Program-made: the position numbers and the translations under genes
The notes under the pieces: model-generated
Seen by the model: the letters and a program-made list of their open reading frames with translations, nothing else
What the model was told of the DNA's origin: nothing
Database searches by the model: none
Shown: positions 53,154 through 64,000 of the stretch, piece by piece
Layout: each line of letters starts with the position of its first letter
Position numbering within the stretch: the stretch's first letter is position 1
From: Ceratopteris richardii
Lineage: Eukaryota > Streptophyta > Polypodiopsida > Polypodiales > Pteridaceae
DNA: 64,000 nt
Direction: 5' to 3'
Assembly (NCBI GenBank): GCA_020310875.1
Contig: CM035420.1
Coordinates: forward strand, 184,313,380 to 184,377,379

Positions 53154-53515
53154 TTGATGTTGTCCTAGTAGTGGAGGGTGTGGACACTGAAGTGATCTCC
53201 CTAAAATCTATAGCATGTCCTTCTAGATCCTTGTCGTTGGATTTCTATACATGACTTGTGTATAGTCTACCTCCCAGTTAGATTCTATCTGGAGCCCCAT
53301 AGTCATATGTCTCTATATGCTCTGGGGATCTTGTGTAGTAAGTTGGTAGGCTATCACCATGGGCTAAATCAAAGCTATTCATGTTAGGATCATTGTTAGT
53401 GATAAAAGGTGATGCTCACATTAAAGCTCAATCTATGTTTTCTTCCCCTGCTGCATACTCCACTAAAACTATGTTTGTAGGAGGTGGAAGTTATTGTCTT
53501 AGAATTGGTTGTGGC

Positions 53516-53782
53516 CTAGGTTGAGGTTGGTACTATTGGTAGTTCTATTGAGGCATGTAGTAGGCTTGTTTTGATACTAATTTTGGTTCCTATAAGGTGG
53601 TTGATAAGATTTCTGATAATTTTTCCTAACTGCTTAATTTTGTAAGAACAATCTTGTGCTAAATGATTGGTGTACTTACTTTCTATTCTGTAGTACTGAG
53701 TTCCTAAGTTTTCTTTGTTTTCGATTTGCATTGGACACACATTTGTCATGTGATTACCTCCACATGTATAACAACATTTCAC
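53516..53782 (-). pseudogene. Zinc-knuckle region 1 of gypsy G
   Basis: 88 residues with CYTCGGNHMTNVC (CX2CX3HX4C) and a second, degraded NHLAQDC finger, the nucleocapsid part of Gag. Confidence 0.72.
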
Positions 53783-54057
53783 GATGATCAGTCTCTAAGG
53801 GTTTCTATTCTACAAAATTCTGCCCAGCTTTGGAGCTAATAACTCTACATGATCATCTACTGATGATGAAGGATTTGAAGCTAAAATGGTTCAATATTCT
53901 GATCCCTTGTATAGCTTGGAGAGTTCTAATCATCTTCTACGTTGTTCTCAATGTCAATGCACATTCTCAAGCATTGATCTAGGTTATGTAGCTCTTTTAG
54001 GTACATATATGATCTAAGATTTCCATTTAAGAGTCCATGTAAGAACAAAGACACTTT

Positions 54058-54432
54058 CTAAGCTTGAGTAAGAAACTCTATAGTAGGACATCTCTCAATG
54101 CATTGCTTGAACCTACCTCTCGCTAGACTGAATATTTCTTGATGGGTCAGTTTGAAGCTATGAATCAGGGATGATGTGCTATGCATGATTCCACTTTTAG
54201 AGAAATTATTGATGAATGCATCCATCAATTGTGAGATCTCATGATAATTTCCTTGGTTCAAGGCTTGAAACCAAGAAAGGGCTACGCCTTGTAGAGTTAA
54301 GCCAAATGCCTCAAACTGCATGTAAAAAACCACCACTTGTTTTGATCTCGGATGTTGGTTAAATTTGGATACATGGTCATAGGGGTCTCCTGTGCCATCA
54401 AAATAGTCCTTCATCATCTTTACTATGTGCAT
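54058..54432 (-). pseudogene. Gypsy Gag (Retrotrans_gag type), element G
   Basis: 124 residues: MKDYFDGTGDPYDHVSKFNQ, MQFEAFGLTLQGVALSWFQAL, ISQLMDAFINNFSKSG and FSLARGRFKQCIERCP. This follows the pattern of plant gypsy gag (FDGxxDPxxH, WFxxL, F...F). The N-terminal part at 54438-54680 is in other frames and leads into the LTR/leader. Confidence 0.85.
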
Positions 54433-54549
54433 GGATCTTAGTGTTCTTGATTGTTCTCTATGACTAGGAAAGGGGAATTCATCTTTGTCACTATGGGTTC
54501 TATGTCCTCTATTCCTTTGTCACTCCAGCACTGTGGAAGTATTCCCGTG

Positions 54550-55122
54550 GTGAAGATCCACCTCATAAATGTCAATCTGTGGAGACATGAGGATGGTATG
54601 AAGACCATGAACAATAGGAGTGCACACATGAGTGAGTGAGAAGCACGATGACGTCCATACACATACAAAAATCCTTGCAAGACAAGATCAAAGAGTAGAA
54701 AAATGGAATCTTCTCATTAAGAGCTCAAGGAGTGGATACACTACTCACTAAGGACGTCAGTCTCTAGCTAGCAAACACCTCAAATGAGATCTCTAGATCT
54801 TTTTGATGGCTCAAATGAGCTCCAAAATTATGAAATTTAGAACATATGATCCCTAACACTCCTCAAGCTTTAGGAATAGTTGAATTGCACAATATGGAGT
54901 TCAAATTATAAAAAATGAGTATTAACATTGATTTTTAGTGATAAAGATCATTGTTTCATGAAAATCAAGTCTAAAATGTTGATGAGGCCTATTCTCAGCT
55001 AGATTATCTTTAATTTCCTTTTCCATTAAGTCTATATCTGAGCCTTTCCCTTCTCTTTGTCACTCTTCTCTCATGCTCCCTTGTGAGCTCAATCTGGTTT
55101 GGCTTCCTCTACCATGAACGCT
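54550..55122 (-). repeat. 5' LTR and leader of gypsy G, boundaries uncertain
   Basis: Matches the left LTR of X in several ordered blocks (CTTGAGGAG, CTCCATATTGTGCAA, TTATCACTAA, GCTTCTCACTCACTC and GGTCTTCATACCATCCTCA on the minus strand). The outer end is set by the purine tract of I at about 55123. Confidence 0.6.
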
Positions 55123-55236
55123 CCCCCCCTCTTGAGTATGTAGTCCTTGATAGACCTTTGTGGTGCGAGGTAGTGATGTGGTGAACAAGGAGCTAACACT
55201 CATGTATAAGGAAGTGCCAAGCTATGTTGAAGCAAA

Positions 55237-55524
55237 TCAATCCACAAAAGGAAGTAAGCCCAAATCTTTGCAAAAATTGTAAAACTTCTCCATATGTAGA
55301 GCGTTTATGAAAAGGTCTGGAACATTATCATGTGTGGGCACATAAGCCAAATTGATCTCTATGACATAATGATAGTGCACCTCAATATGCTTTGTGAGAG
55401 CATGGAACATAGGGTTCCTTGCAAGTACCAATGTGCTATGACTACTAGTAAAGACGATGGTGGTAGCAAACTCGCCAACACCCAAAATCAACCAAAAGGT
55501 GTCTGAACTACACACATGCAACAA
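55237..55524 (-). pseudogene. RNase H end of element I
   Basis: 95 residues with STLVLARNPMFHALTKHIEVHYHYV, INLAYVPTHDNVPDLFINALHMEKF and a terminal LLPFVD, the natural pol C-terminus of the A family, which is missing in A and E. Confidence 0.87.
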
Positions 55525-57160
55525 TTGTTGTAAAATCTACCCTATAATCAACCTCACAACTAGAAGTGGCCATAATAGGGTGCTTCTTCCTCAACCAAGA
55601 TATGCATGAGCTTCCAAGCATGAAGCAAAAAACCACTAGCAGACACACAAGTGTCATTGAGGTGAGCCAATCTGAGTCAAAAAATCATGTAAATATGGTA
55701 GTAATGATTTCTCCTAGGGATACAACAATCCAAGTATTCAGGTACCACTCAATTAGGGAAAGATACACTTAACTGTCTTTCTACGCTTCACACCTAGGAA
55801 ATGCATAAACCTACTCATCTATGAGAAAACAAAGTGATGCATAAGTAAATCAAGCATCCAACAACTTGTTGATCAAGAACATCATCAAATGCATCTCTAT
55901 CATCATAAAGACTCAACTCAAGATCTAAATCCATGGGATTGGCAATGTGTTTGCAATATTCAAGGCAAAATTTTTGCAATAAAGTGTGAAAATAGTTTCC
56001 CTCATCAACTTGCATAAATTGACTGCCCTAAATCTCACATCTCAAAAGAGGCATGCAAATGAGCCTTAAATTCACCAATGTGCTTCTCATTAGGACTAGT
56101 GAATAGCATATCATGATTAGAAGTACATCATCTACACGCTTAACAATGATTAGAAGTACATCATTTGCATGCTTAACATATAAGGTTCTCTAAGTTGGAA
56201 TATTCTCAAAACCATGTGCTAGAAAATAGGAATGTATATTTTCATACCAAGCACATGATGCTTGCATCAATCCATACAATGAATTTTTCAACCTACATAC
56301 TTTGATTGTTTGCCTTTTTTGCACAAAATCATGGGGATAAAATACATACAATACTTCATTTAAATCACCATTCAAAAATGCAATTGTAATGTACAATTGA
56401 TGTACATTTCAACCATGATGAGCTAAAAGTGCACATATGATATGAATAGTGGTCATTCGGCGTGTGCTAGCAAAGTTCTCATCAAAATCAATGCCCTTTT
56501 CTTTAGTATAAACTTTGAAAAAAAGCCTAGCCTTATAACTATCCATTGTTCCATCATGATTACATTCAACTTGTATAACCATTTATTGCCAATAGCCTTT
56601 TTGCTTGGAGGAAAATCACATAAAAACCAGGTACCATTCTTCATAGTAGTAGCATATTCTAATTGCATAGTAGCCATCCCATTTTTTGAGTTTTATGCTT
56701 CATCAAAATAAGCTGTTTCATTATCACAAAGACAAGAGATAGTCATTACATAACAATGTGATTCAAAAGAAACATTATGAGAGCCTGAATCAGTACGATA
56801 TTTGCTATCTCTCAAAGTTTGCACCAACCATTTGGGCATAGTTTTTTCCTCTTTTATGTGAGCCCTCTTATCAATAAGTGTATCTTGTAAGTTTTCAACA
56901 GAAATGGAATGATCTATATCATCATTTGAAGCTTATAAAGGCTAAAAAATTGCCTTAGTAGGATGAACACTTGACTATCCACCTGTAAAAAGCGACAACA
57001 AGGTTTCATACACATCCTTTGGGCTAACAAATGTTTCCTTGGTGCAGAAAAATAAGTGCTGAATTGCATCTTCCACAAAAACATCATCATGTCTAGCCAA
57101 AATGCACTTATTCTATGGATGATACAGATGATAGCCTTTACTTTCAAAACTATAACCAAC
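55525..57160 (-). pseudogene. Reverse transcriptase and linker of element I
   Basis: Fragments in several frames: AIGNKWLYKLN (56453-56677), ITIAFLNGDLNEVLYVFYPHDFVQK and LYGLMQASCAWYENI (56190-56396), the TPM-like end with DDVLDQQVVGCLIYLCIT (55815-56015). The catalytic YVDD region around 56100-56160 is disrupted by a short duplication (an AGAAGTACATCAT phrase occurs twice, about 50 bp apart). Confidence 0.83.
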
Positions 57161-57900
57161 AAAATTACATTTCATTACATTATCATCCAATCTTTTGCAT
57201 TTTTATTCAAGCACTAATGCATATGACATACAATTAAAAAACATGCATCTAAGCAATAGATGGCTTGCAACCATGCCCTCATATGGAGTGATAGATTGCA
57301 ATGCTTTGGTGAGACATCTATTAAGTACATATGATGCACAAATAACACCCTCAAGCTAGAAGCTATGTGGTAAAGCCTAACTTTTGACCATACATCTTGC
57401 CATTTCCATGAGAGACTATTCTTCCTTTCAACAAATCCATTTTTTTGAAGCATATACAACACTATATATTAATGTTCTATCCCACGCTCAAAAAGAAATG
57501 CATTAAACTCAAAAGACATATATTCTTCCCTCGATTAGAATGGAGGGTGTCCCATTTTACATGATGATATATTTTAATCCATAATAAGGAGGTTCTTAAA
57601 ACACATGAACACTTTCTCTTTCAATGGATAAACCCATGCATGCCTAAAAATATTCATCAACTCACAAAGTATAGGTATCTTCCAAATGATGGTTCTTGCA
57701 TAGGACCACAAACATCATTATGAACAAGCTGAAATTTATGTGCAACTCTAATTGAACAATCTTTTGGGAAGCAAGACTGCTAAATTTTCCCAAAATACAA
57801 TGTTCATAGAAAATTTTAGAAGGTGCCTCAATTTTGGGCAAAGAGGAAACCATTTTTAGATTTTTGCAATTCAATCAACTAACAAAATTGAGATGAACAA
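57161..57900 (-). pseudogene. Integrase and HHCC domain of element I
   Basis: Readable pieces: NGFVERKNSLSWKWQDVWSK with the catalytic Glu context (57214-57462) and KMVSSLPKIEAPSKIFYEHCILGK with one cysteine kept (57662-57874). Frames change repeatedly; inactive. Confidence 0.8.
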
Positions 57901-58480
57901 AGTGTGTATGCCAAAGCTTTGCATATAAGATAGCCTACGAATCATGAGCTACACATGCTAAATAATTCTCAAAATTTTCATAATTTATGAGCTTATACAA
58001 CCCATGAAATGAAATGATAGAAGTGATGATAACATCACTATATAAAAGATCATTAACCTTACATTTTTTCATCATTAAATTTGACAACTAGGCTAATGCT
58101 AAAGTTGATCATATATTTTTCTTGATTCTTGGCACAAATAATGCATCTGACAATGTGAAAGAACTACCATAAAAAAACAAACAGAATGAACTTTCCAACT
58201 CCTATGAAAGGATTTGAGGAGTTGGTAACACATGTGATAATATTCCATGTAGGAGGAGGCTCAATGAAGTGAAGAAAATATGTTGTGAGGTAATATGTTT
58301 GGCTGCACCACTATGAAAGTACCAAACATCCGAGACTACTATAGACATACAATGAGGAGTCTTAGATGCAATGAGTAGTAAATGAAGATTCTTCATTCTG
58401 AAAAAGATTACTATACTCTATTTTGGGTGTAGAGGCCTCTAGAAAATATATTCTAGCCTCTTTCTTCTTTACCTCTTTTG
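57901..58480 (-). pseudogene. Protease region of element I
   Basis: Around 58202-58396 the frame reads VSDVWYFHSGAAKHITSQ, in which the catalytic Asp of DSGA is His. Upstream and downstream frames are broken. Confidence 0.82.
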
Positions 58481-59106
58481 AAGCTAGTTTAGGGCCGCTC
58501 TCAATGATATGATCATTTTCCTTATAATACATGCAAACTATATCTACTTTTCTATCTTTTTATCATCTTTGTCTTCATTCTTTGATTGTGAAGCATTAGT
58601 AGACTTTTGCTTACTAGCAAACAAGCTCCATTTACCTTTGCCCTTCTAACTAACTGAGAAAGCTTGATTTGCAACACACATAATTGACATGTTTTGCCTA
58701 GATTGATCTTCCTATAGTAAAATAGAGAATAAATCCCCAAATGTTAAGACATTTGGATCTCTTTTCATCTTAATCAAAGAGTGGAAGCAAAACTCTTATC
58801 TAAATTTGGAATATTGTTAAGGACAATCTGTCAAAGTGAACTTTCTAGCAAGATTTCATCAACATAAATTGATTGCTCTTTCAACTCTTTGACCTTTGTA
58901 AAAGAAATATCCATTGAATCTCCTTCATTCATATGCTCTTTTCAATTCTTTTCAAAGGTAAGAAACATGAGCCTCATTTCTTGCCTAGTATAATGTTGTA
59001 AGAGTATCCCAATCATCTTTTTCTATCTTGTAGGAGAGAATGTAAGGGATAATGGCATGTTTGACATAAAGCTATCAATGCATGTGCCTGTGCATCTGTT
59101 CCATCT
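58481..59106 (-). pseudogene. Gag of element I, C-terminal part
   Basis: Degraded zinc knuckle near 58500-58530, KVNGACLLVSKSLL and the QEDQSRQN-like region near 58690, then gag helices up to the DAQAHALI position at 59090, where D begins. Many frame changes. Confidence 0.75.
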
Positions 59107-60131
59107 TGATGGAGATGATTAATCGCCAAAAGACAAGCTATACTTGAATTTCGAACACCTCTATATCAAGTATAACTCGAAACCTCCTTCAATTTTGGAA
59201 ATCTTTACCAAATTATGATAAACCAACACTTTTGTGAACTATGGCTTTACTCAAGAAAGTTTGCTTCACAAAACTCACTCATTGACTTACAAAATGATTA
59301 ACGTTTTTTATAAAACTTTGATACAACATCTATCTAATGTTTTCACAACTATTACAAGCAAAAACTCTTCAAAACAACTTGCAAAACGTCAGATTTATGC
59401 CAACAAGTAAAGCTATGTCTGAAATAGGCTTTCTCTGCAAGCAACTTTCACTGATGCAACTTTAAAGACATAGTTCTCACAATCTAGAACCCATTTGATC
59501 AAATGCTTTTGGACATAGATTGTTTACCTTCGAGCTTAAATTTTGAATGCTTATTTGTGCAAAACTCTACATTGTAGACTAAGATCTAGTCAAATCTTTG
59601 ACCATCAAGATTGCACCTGTTTCAGAAGTCACTTATCATCTATTACACATATGAATGTTCCTACACAAAATTCTTTTAGCTTGATTACAATTAGACTCTC
59701 AAAACTTGACCATAAATGCATCAACTATAGAATTAGACACACACAAAAGAATTTCTCAATTGATTAAGCACAGAAGGAGAAGGAAGAGAAAATATTGAGG
59801 TGCAACTTCTTGAAAACTTCTTCTATTATGATAAGAAGTACATCTGATGAATATTATACATTCAACTTATGCTCTAATCATCTATATCTCATCTAGTCTT
59901 CATCTCTTATATATATCACATCCATATACAAGTGTATATATACATATGAGTGTGGATTCTACACTACTTCAAAGTATATGTGAAGTATTTACAAGATTAA
60001 TGTACATGTGTATAAAGATCATCTCTTCTTGAACCTCCACTTCACTTCATACTTCAAGCTTCAACCTTTTCTTCATTTCTTCACTCCTAAGCTTCACGTA
60101 TTCATTAATTGATGATTGTCTTGCTCCAACA
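59107..60131 (-). repeat. 3' LTR of element D
   Basis: 1,025 bp from TGATGGAGATG to GCTCCAACA, followed by the purine tract (CTCCCCCT on the plus strand). Confidence 0.93.
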
Positions 60132-60159
60132 ACTCCCCCTCAATCATCAATTTCGATTA

Positions 60160-61440
60160 CCTGCATCTTCTTTATCCCTGCCATATCTTTAAATCTCTGC
60201 AACTTAGGTCCATCCAAGCTCTTTGTTAACATATCTGCAAGTTGATCTTTTATAAGAGTATGCATGATATCTATCTATTTATCAATAACCTTCTCTCTTA
60301 GAAAATGACATTGAATCCCAATGTGTTTAGTCCTGGCATGAGACACAGGGTTAGCTGCCAAATACAAAGACCTTATGTTATCTCCACAAATGATAGGAGT
60401 ACTCCGATTGATATCAAAACTCTTCATGAGAGTTTTTAACCATATGACTTCTTTTGCAACTTCTACCATACCTTTGTACTCTGCTTCTATAGATGAAAAA
60501 GCAACTTTATGTTGCTTTTTAGAACACCATGAAATTAATTTATCTCCCACATAACACAAATACCCACGTGTTGATCTTCTATCATCAGAGTTACCTGCCC
60601 AATCTGCATCACTATATATCTTGATTCTTGTATCAAAAGTCAACCGATAATACAAACCTTCTTTAAGTGTGCCCTTGATATATATTAGAACCCTTTGACC
60701 TGCAATCCAATGTTCCTTTCTAGGACAATGCATGAATTGAGATAGAACTCCAACTACATATGATAAATCAGGCCTTGTCAATGTAGCATAAATCAAGCTA
60801 CCCACCAAACTCTGATAAACCTTAATGTCTTTGAATTCTTCTCCTCTATATCTACTCAGTTTGTGATTCACTTCCATTGGAGTTGATGCTATCCTTCAAT
60901 CTTCCATTTTAAATTTGATTAGCAATTTCTTCAAATACCTTCCTTGAGTCACATATACTCCATGTTGAGTATATGAAATCTCCATTCCCAAGAAATATGA
61001 CAAATCTCCCAAGTCACTGATCTTAAATTCTTTCTCCATCTACTTCTTAAGCATTTGTATGCCTTTGTCATCTGTACCTGTACGTATTCTTTCATCAACA
61101 TAAATACAAACATAGATAAATCCATTTTCACTTGCTTTGATTAGCAAGCTATTATCTGCCTTTGATGCTTGGAAACCATGTTCCTCTTTACAAGCCAGTA
61201 ATTCCATGTCCATAGGGCCTCATTCAAGCCATACAAAGCTCTCTTGAGGTTGCACACATGATCTGGATAAAATTGACCTTTAAAACCATCTGTTTGCTCC
61301 ATGTAAACTTCCTATGAAAATAACCATTTAAAAATGCATTCTTCACATATGATTGAGACAATTTCCAACCTTTGCATGCAAAAATAGCTATGAGAGTTCT
61401 TATGGTTGCCATCTTTGCAACAAGACTATAGGTTTCATCA
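60160..61440 (-). pseudogene. Reverse transcriptase and RNase H of element D
   Basis: A 200-residue frame (60275-60877) has MEVNHKLSRYRGEEFKD, TRPDLSYVVGVLSQFMH, IYSDADWAGNSDDRRSTRGYLCYVGDKLISWCSKKQHKVAFSS-type RNase H motifs and KHIGIQCHFLRE. The RT part (60880-61440) has SDLGDLSYFLGM and MATIRTLIAIFACKGWKLSQ in broken frames. The catalytic box appears as YVDE instead of YVDD. Confidence 0.88.
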
Positions 61441-62220
61441 TAGATATCCTTTTACAACAAGTCCATCTGTATGTCATGTGTTGACCTACAACATTAGGTA
61501 AGCCAAGTATTGAACCATTGTTAATCATTTCTTTAATACCTCTTTCATTGAAGTGTCCAAGCCTTTTGTGCCAAAGATCCAATTCAGATATCTTTTGCTC
61601 TCCATATGTGAACAAGGCATGTCCAACATTACCTTGTACCTTCAATATGAAAAGCCCTCCTTTATTTCCTGTAACAATTTGCTTATACCCTTGATTAGAT
61701 CTTCAACATAAACTCGATCATTAATGAACCTCACCTCATATCCTTTTTCGACAATTTGTCCTACACTGATCAAATTCTTTGGAATTGTAGGAACATACAG
61801 AACCTTACTTAAAAGAGTACTTCCATATTTGGCCTTCAGTGATCCAATAGAGTTCACCTTGTGCTTTGTATTATCACCTGTTTGAATTGTATGATTAATT
61901 ACTTTATTCTCCAAATCAGTCATTAAAGCAATGTTGCCACTCAAATGATTGCTACATCCTGAATCAATACAAAACACTCTTTGGTCTTCACTTGGGACTT
62001 CACATGTTGCATTCATGATTAGGGTTGAATCTTCCTTGTGATTTGATGCAGTTATTGTTGTAATATGGATCTTGAAACTTTCTTCCACCATTCCTTCCGA
62101 AGAAGCCTCTACTACCTCTACCTCTGAAGTTTCCTCTCTGATTTCTTCCACCTCTTCCTCTTTGATTATAATTCTGATTAAAGCTGCTAACACTTTGATT
62201 ATTATGCCAACATTCATGAT
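61441..62220 (-). pseudogene. Protease and HHCC region of element D, fused to RT remnant
   Basis: Protease active site FCIDSGCSNHLSGN is intact (DSG). VLYVPTIPKNLISVGQIVEKGYEVRF and the HHCC part LDLWHKRLGHFNERGIKEMI follow. After GQHMTY the sequence jumps to RT-start sequence, so the second half of HHCC, all of the DDE core and the RT N-terminus are missing. Confidence 0.9.
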
Positions 62221-62830
62221 CTAGATGATTAGTCTTACCACATATCCAACAAGCTTTGACATTACCCTTGTTGTTTCTGCCTCTTCCTCTACTTCTGCCA
62301 CTTCCTCTTCCTCTTAGGAAGTTTGCTTGACTTGGAGTGCCTTCATCTTCAACGGATTTTTGCTTTCCTTTGCTAGTCTTCTTCTTATCCTTGGAATACA
62401 TTGCTTGACCTGCACTCTTATCAGTATCCCCTTTGATATCATGCTCAAAAAAGTTAGCATATGTCCTAGCAATTGATTCAAACCAGGAGTGAAATGATCT
62501 AATGAAAGTTTAGTTGATAGTATGAAAGGCTTCCACTTCTATCTCCTGTCAAACCTGTGAGAATTTGTCTTACCAATTTATCTTCTTCAATGTCTTCATC
62601 AACTGCACCTAAGGAATCAACAATGTCTTTCATCTTTATCACATAATCAGATATTGATTGTGAGGCTTTCTTCTTGAATGTGGTAAATTGAGCCCATAGT
62701 GATGCATTTCTTTATTTGGTTGTATTATGAAAATGCTCCTCTGAAGCATTCCATATATTACTTGCACTTTCAAGTCCTCTTATGTGAGGAAGCAAGTAAC
62801 CATTCACTGTCATATAGATAATGCGTGTAT
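62000..62830 (-). pseudogene. Gag and zinc knuckle of element D, N-terminus deleted
   Basis: A 133-residue frame (62000-62401) with the zinc knuckle CWICGKTNHLDHEC and a Gly/Arg-rich tract. Gag upstream is readable in pieces to about 62830 (LLPHIRGLESASNIW region) and then changes to leader sequence, so about the first 75 residues are absent. Confidence 0.87.
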
Positions 62831-62877
62831 GTTTGCAATAGTCGGAATCTTCCTTTCCTTCAACTTTGATAAAACCT

Positions 62878-62889
62878 GCTCTGATACCA
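62878..62889 (-). other. Primer-binding site of element D
   Basis: Minus strand TGGTATCAGAGC, perfect, one base from the LTR. Confidence 0.93.
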
Positions 62890-62890
62890 C

Positions 62891-63762
62891 TGATGGAGAT
62901 GATTAATCTCCAAAAGAAAAGCTATACTTGAAGTTAGAACACCTCTATATTCAGTATAACTCGAAACCTACTTCAAATTTGGAAATATTTACCAAATTAT
63001 GAACAACCAACACTTATGTGAACTATGGCTTTACTCAGGAAAGTCTGCTTCACAAAACTCACTCATTGACTTATGAAATGATTAAAGTTTTCTATGAAAA
63101 TTTGACACAACATCCTTCTAATGTTTGCGCAAGTGTTCCAAGTGAAAAGTCTTCACAAGAACTTGCAAAAATTCAGATTTTTCAACAAGTAAACCTATGT
63201 CTGAAACAAGCTTTCTCTACCAGCGACTTTCACATATGCAACTTTAAAGACATAGTTCTCTCAATCTAGGCCCCGTTTGATCAAATGCTTTTGGACATAC
63301 TTTGGTTACCTTCCAAGTTAAATTTTGAATGCTTATTTGTGCAAACCTTTACATTCTAGACTGAGATCTGATCAAATCTTTGACCATTGAGATTGCACCT
63401 ATTTTAGGAGTCACTTATCATTTGTTACACATATGAATGTTTCTACACAAAATTATTTGAGCCTCATTACAATTAGTCTCTCAAAACGTGACCACAAATG
63501 CATCAACTATAGAATTAGGCACACATGAAAGGATTTCTCAATTGGTTAAGCACAGAAGGAGAAGGAAGAGAAAACATCGAGGCGCAACTTGAAAACTTCT
63601 TCTATTCTGATAAGAAGTACATCTAATAAATATTACACATTCATCTTATGATCTAATCATCTATATCTCATCTAGTCTTCATCTCTTATATATATCACAT
63701 CCATATACAAGTGTATATATACATATGAGTGTGGATTTGACACTACTTCAAAGTATATGTGA
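62891..63762 (-). repeat. 5' LTR of element D, outer end deleted
   Basis: 872 bp matching the left LTR from its start; about 150 bp of the outer end are missing, together with a short part of gag of I. Confidence 0.92.
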
Positions 63763-64000
63763 AGATCATCATCTTCAACACCTTCAATCACTATATTTGT
63801 AGGTCTAGTAGAATGTTTTTCATCACCCTACACAATATTCCACATGTTTTTTTCTACTAATACATGACACATCATGTATGCCCACAATGGGTAATTAGTG
63901 CCATCCAACTTGTCCCCCATAACCAACATATTGAATACATCATTGCTTTCGACCATGGCCTATGACTAAATACCTTGATGTGGAAAATTGATTGTATCTC
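63763..64000 (-). pseudogene. Gag start and leader of element I, beyond D
   Basis: Gag of the A family resumes; the start Met is at 63956 in the context ATGGTCGAAAGCAATGATG. The leader sequence after it (toward 64000) matches the leader of E. The window ends before the primer site and LTR. Confidence 0.87.

Larger units (their letters stand above)
45601..55122 (-). mobile_element. Element G: Ty3/gypsy retrotransposon, split by H
   Basis: Minus-strand gypsy. From right to left: LTR/leader (about 54550-55122), gag (54058-54432), CCHC zinc knuckles (53516-53782, 52875-53153), a pre-RT region interrupted by H, RT start (46653-46870), RNase H (46051-46311) and the integrase zinc-binding spacer (45601-45806), where it is cut by F. 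The PR-RT-RH-INT order and motif style are gypsy. The gag style (FDGTGDPYDHV) recalls Tat/Athila-type plant gypsy elements. Heavily decayed. Confidence 0.82.
55123..59106 (-). mobile_element. Element I: A-family Ty1/copia, main part, split by D
   Basis: Minus-strand copia with RNase H end at 55237, RT, integrase, HHCC, protease and gag up to 59106, where D is inserted; gag resumes at 63763 and the leader runs off the window at 64000. A purine tract (GAGGGGGGGAG on the minus strand) at about 55123-55133 marks its 3' end, but no A-type LTR follows. Very decayed, with many stops. Confidence 0.88.
59107..63762 (-). mobile_element. Element D: B-family Ty1/copia nested in I, integrase deleted
   Basis: Left LTR 59107-60131, right LTR from 62891, truncated at about 63762. 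Purine tract next to the left LTR and a perfect primer site next to the right one. The interior carries RNase H, RT, protease, zinc knuckle and part of gag; integrase and the RT start are missing. By eye the LTRs differ at about eight per cent, more than in B. No duplication can be read because the right end is deleted. Confidence 0.92.

Noticed and set aside
59842-60000. Short satellite from the TATA/CATA-rich stretch in the LTR of D
   Set aside because: No regular period; the same stretch is in the other LTR and belongs to it.
1-64000. CRISPR arrays, bacterial operons or host housekeeping genes
   Set aside because: No regular spacer-repeat arrays, no ribosome-binding-site-led gene clusters and no recognisable host protein were seen; all clear coding similarity is to LTR retrotransposons.

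Overview
The window is repeat DNA from a land plant with a large, retrotransposon-rich nuclear genome. The evidence is a stack of plant-type Ty1/copia and Ty3/gypsy elements whose primer-binding sites match the 3' end of initiator methionine tRNA. I found no convincing host gene. The species cannot be fixed from the sequence; a fern, lycophyte or gymnosperm is as plausible as an angiosperm. Almost every polyprotein is broken by stops or frameshifts, many of the stops looking like C-to-T changes.

Layout. 1-4430: minus-strand copia element (element 1), cut by the window edge. 4431-5065: gypsy 3'-end relic and a TG-rich microsatellite. 5066-5715: complete 650-bp TRIM (miniature LTR element) inside that microsatellite. 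5788-20496: minus-strand copia (element 2) flanked by the duplication TATGC, split by a plus-strand gypsy-like insertion (X, 9698-19471) that carries a long antisense reading frame of about 1,190 codons. 20497-20772: rest of the microsatellite. 20773-31049: plus-strand copia (A), split by a complete 6.4-kb minus-strand copia (B, 24321-30710, duplication ATGGT) and cut again at 31050 by the LTR of element C. 31545-36870: non-coding DNA with several tRNA-like modules. 36871-40546: minus-strand copia (E) lacking its integrase core. 40547-41452: plus-strand gypsy 3' end (K). 41453-45600: two copia fragments (J and F) fused in gag/protease. 45601-55122: minus-strand gypsy (G), split by copia H (47370-51663, duplication ATATC). 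55123-64000: minus-strand copia I, split by copia D (59107-63762).

Elements 1, A, E, F and I are related copias (231-bp LTR where measurable in A and E). B, J and D form a second family (LTR about 1 kb in B and D). Element 2 and H are two more copias, and G and X share LTR and leader similarity. Several copies kept LTR and primer-site structure but lost a module: element 2 lost nearly all RT, E and D lost integrase, H lost the integrase-RT junction.

The most unusual signals are RNA polymerase III-like modules inside or beside LTR elements. They are a tRNA-like tail in both TRIM LTRs, a tRNA-like segment in the LTR of element C, a run of tRNA-like modules at 31975-32770, and a 5S-rRNA-like segment next to a tRNA A-box at 19911-19995. 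The second main item is the long GC-richer antisense ORF of element X, and the mismatch between X's two LTR-like ends despite identical 5-bp flanks.
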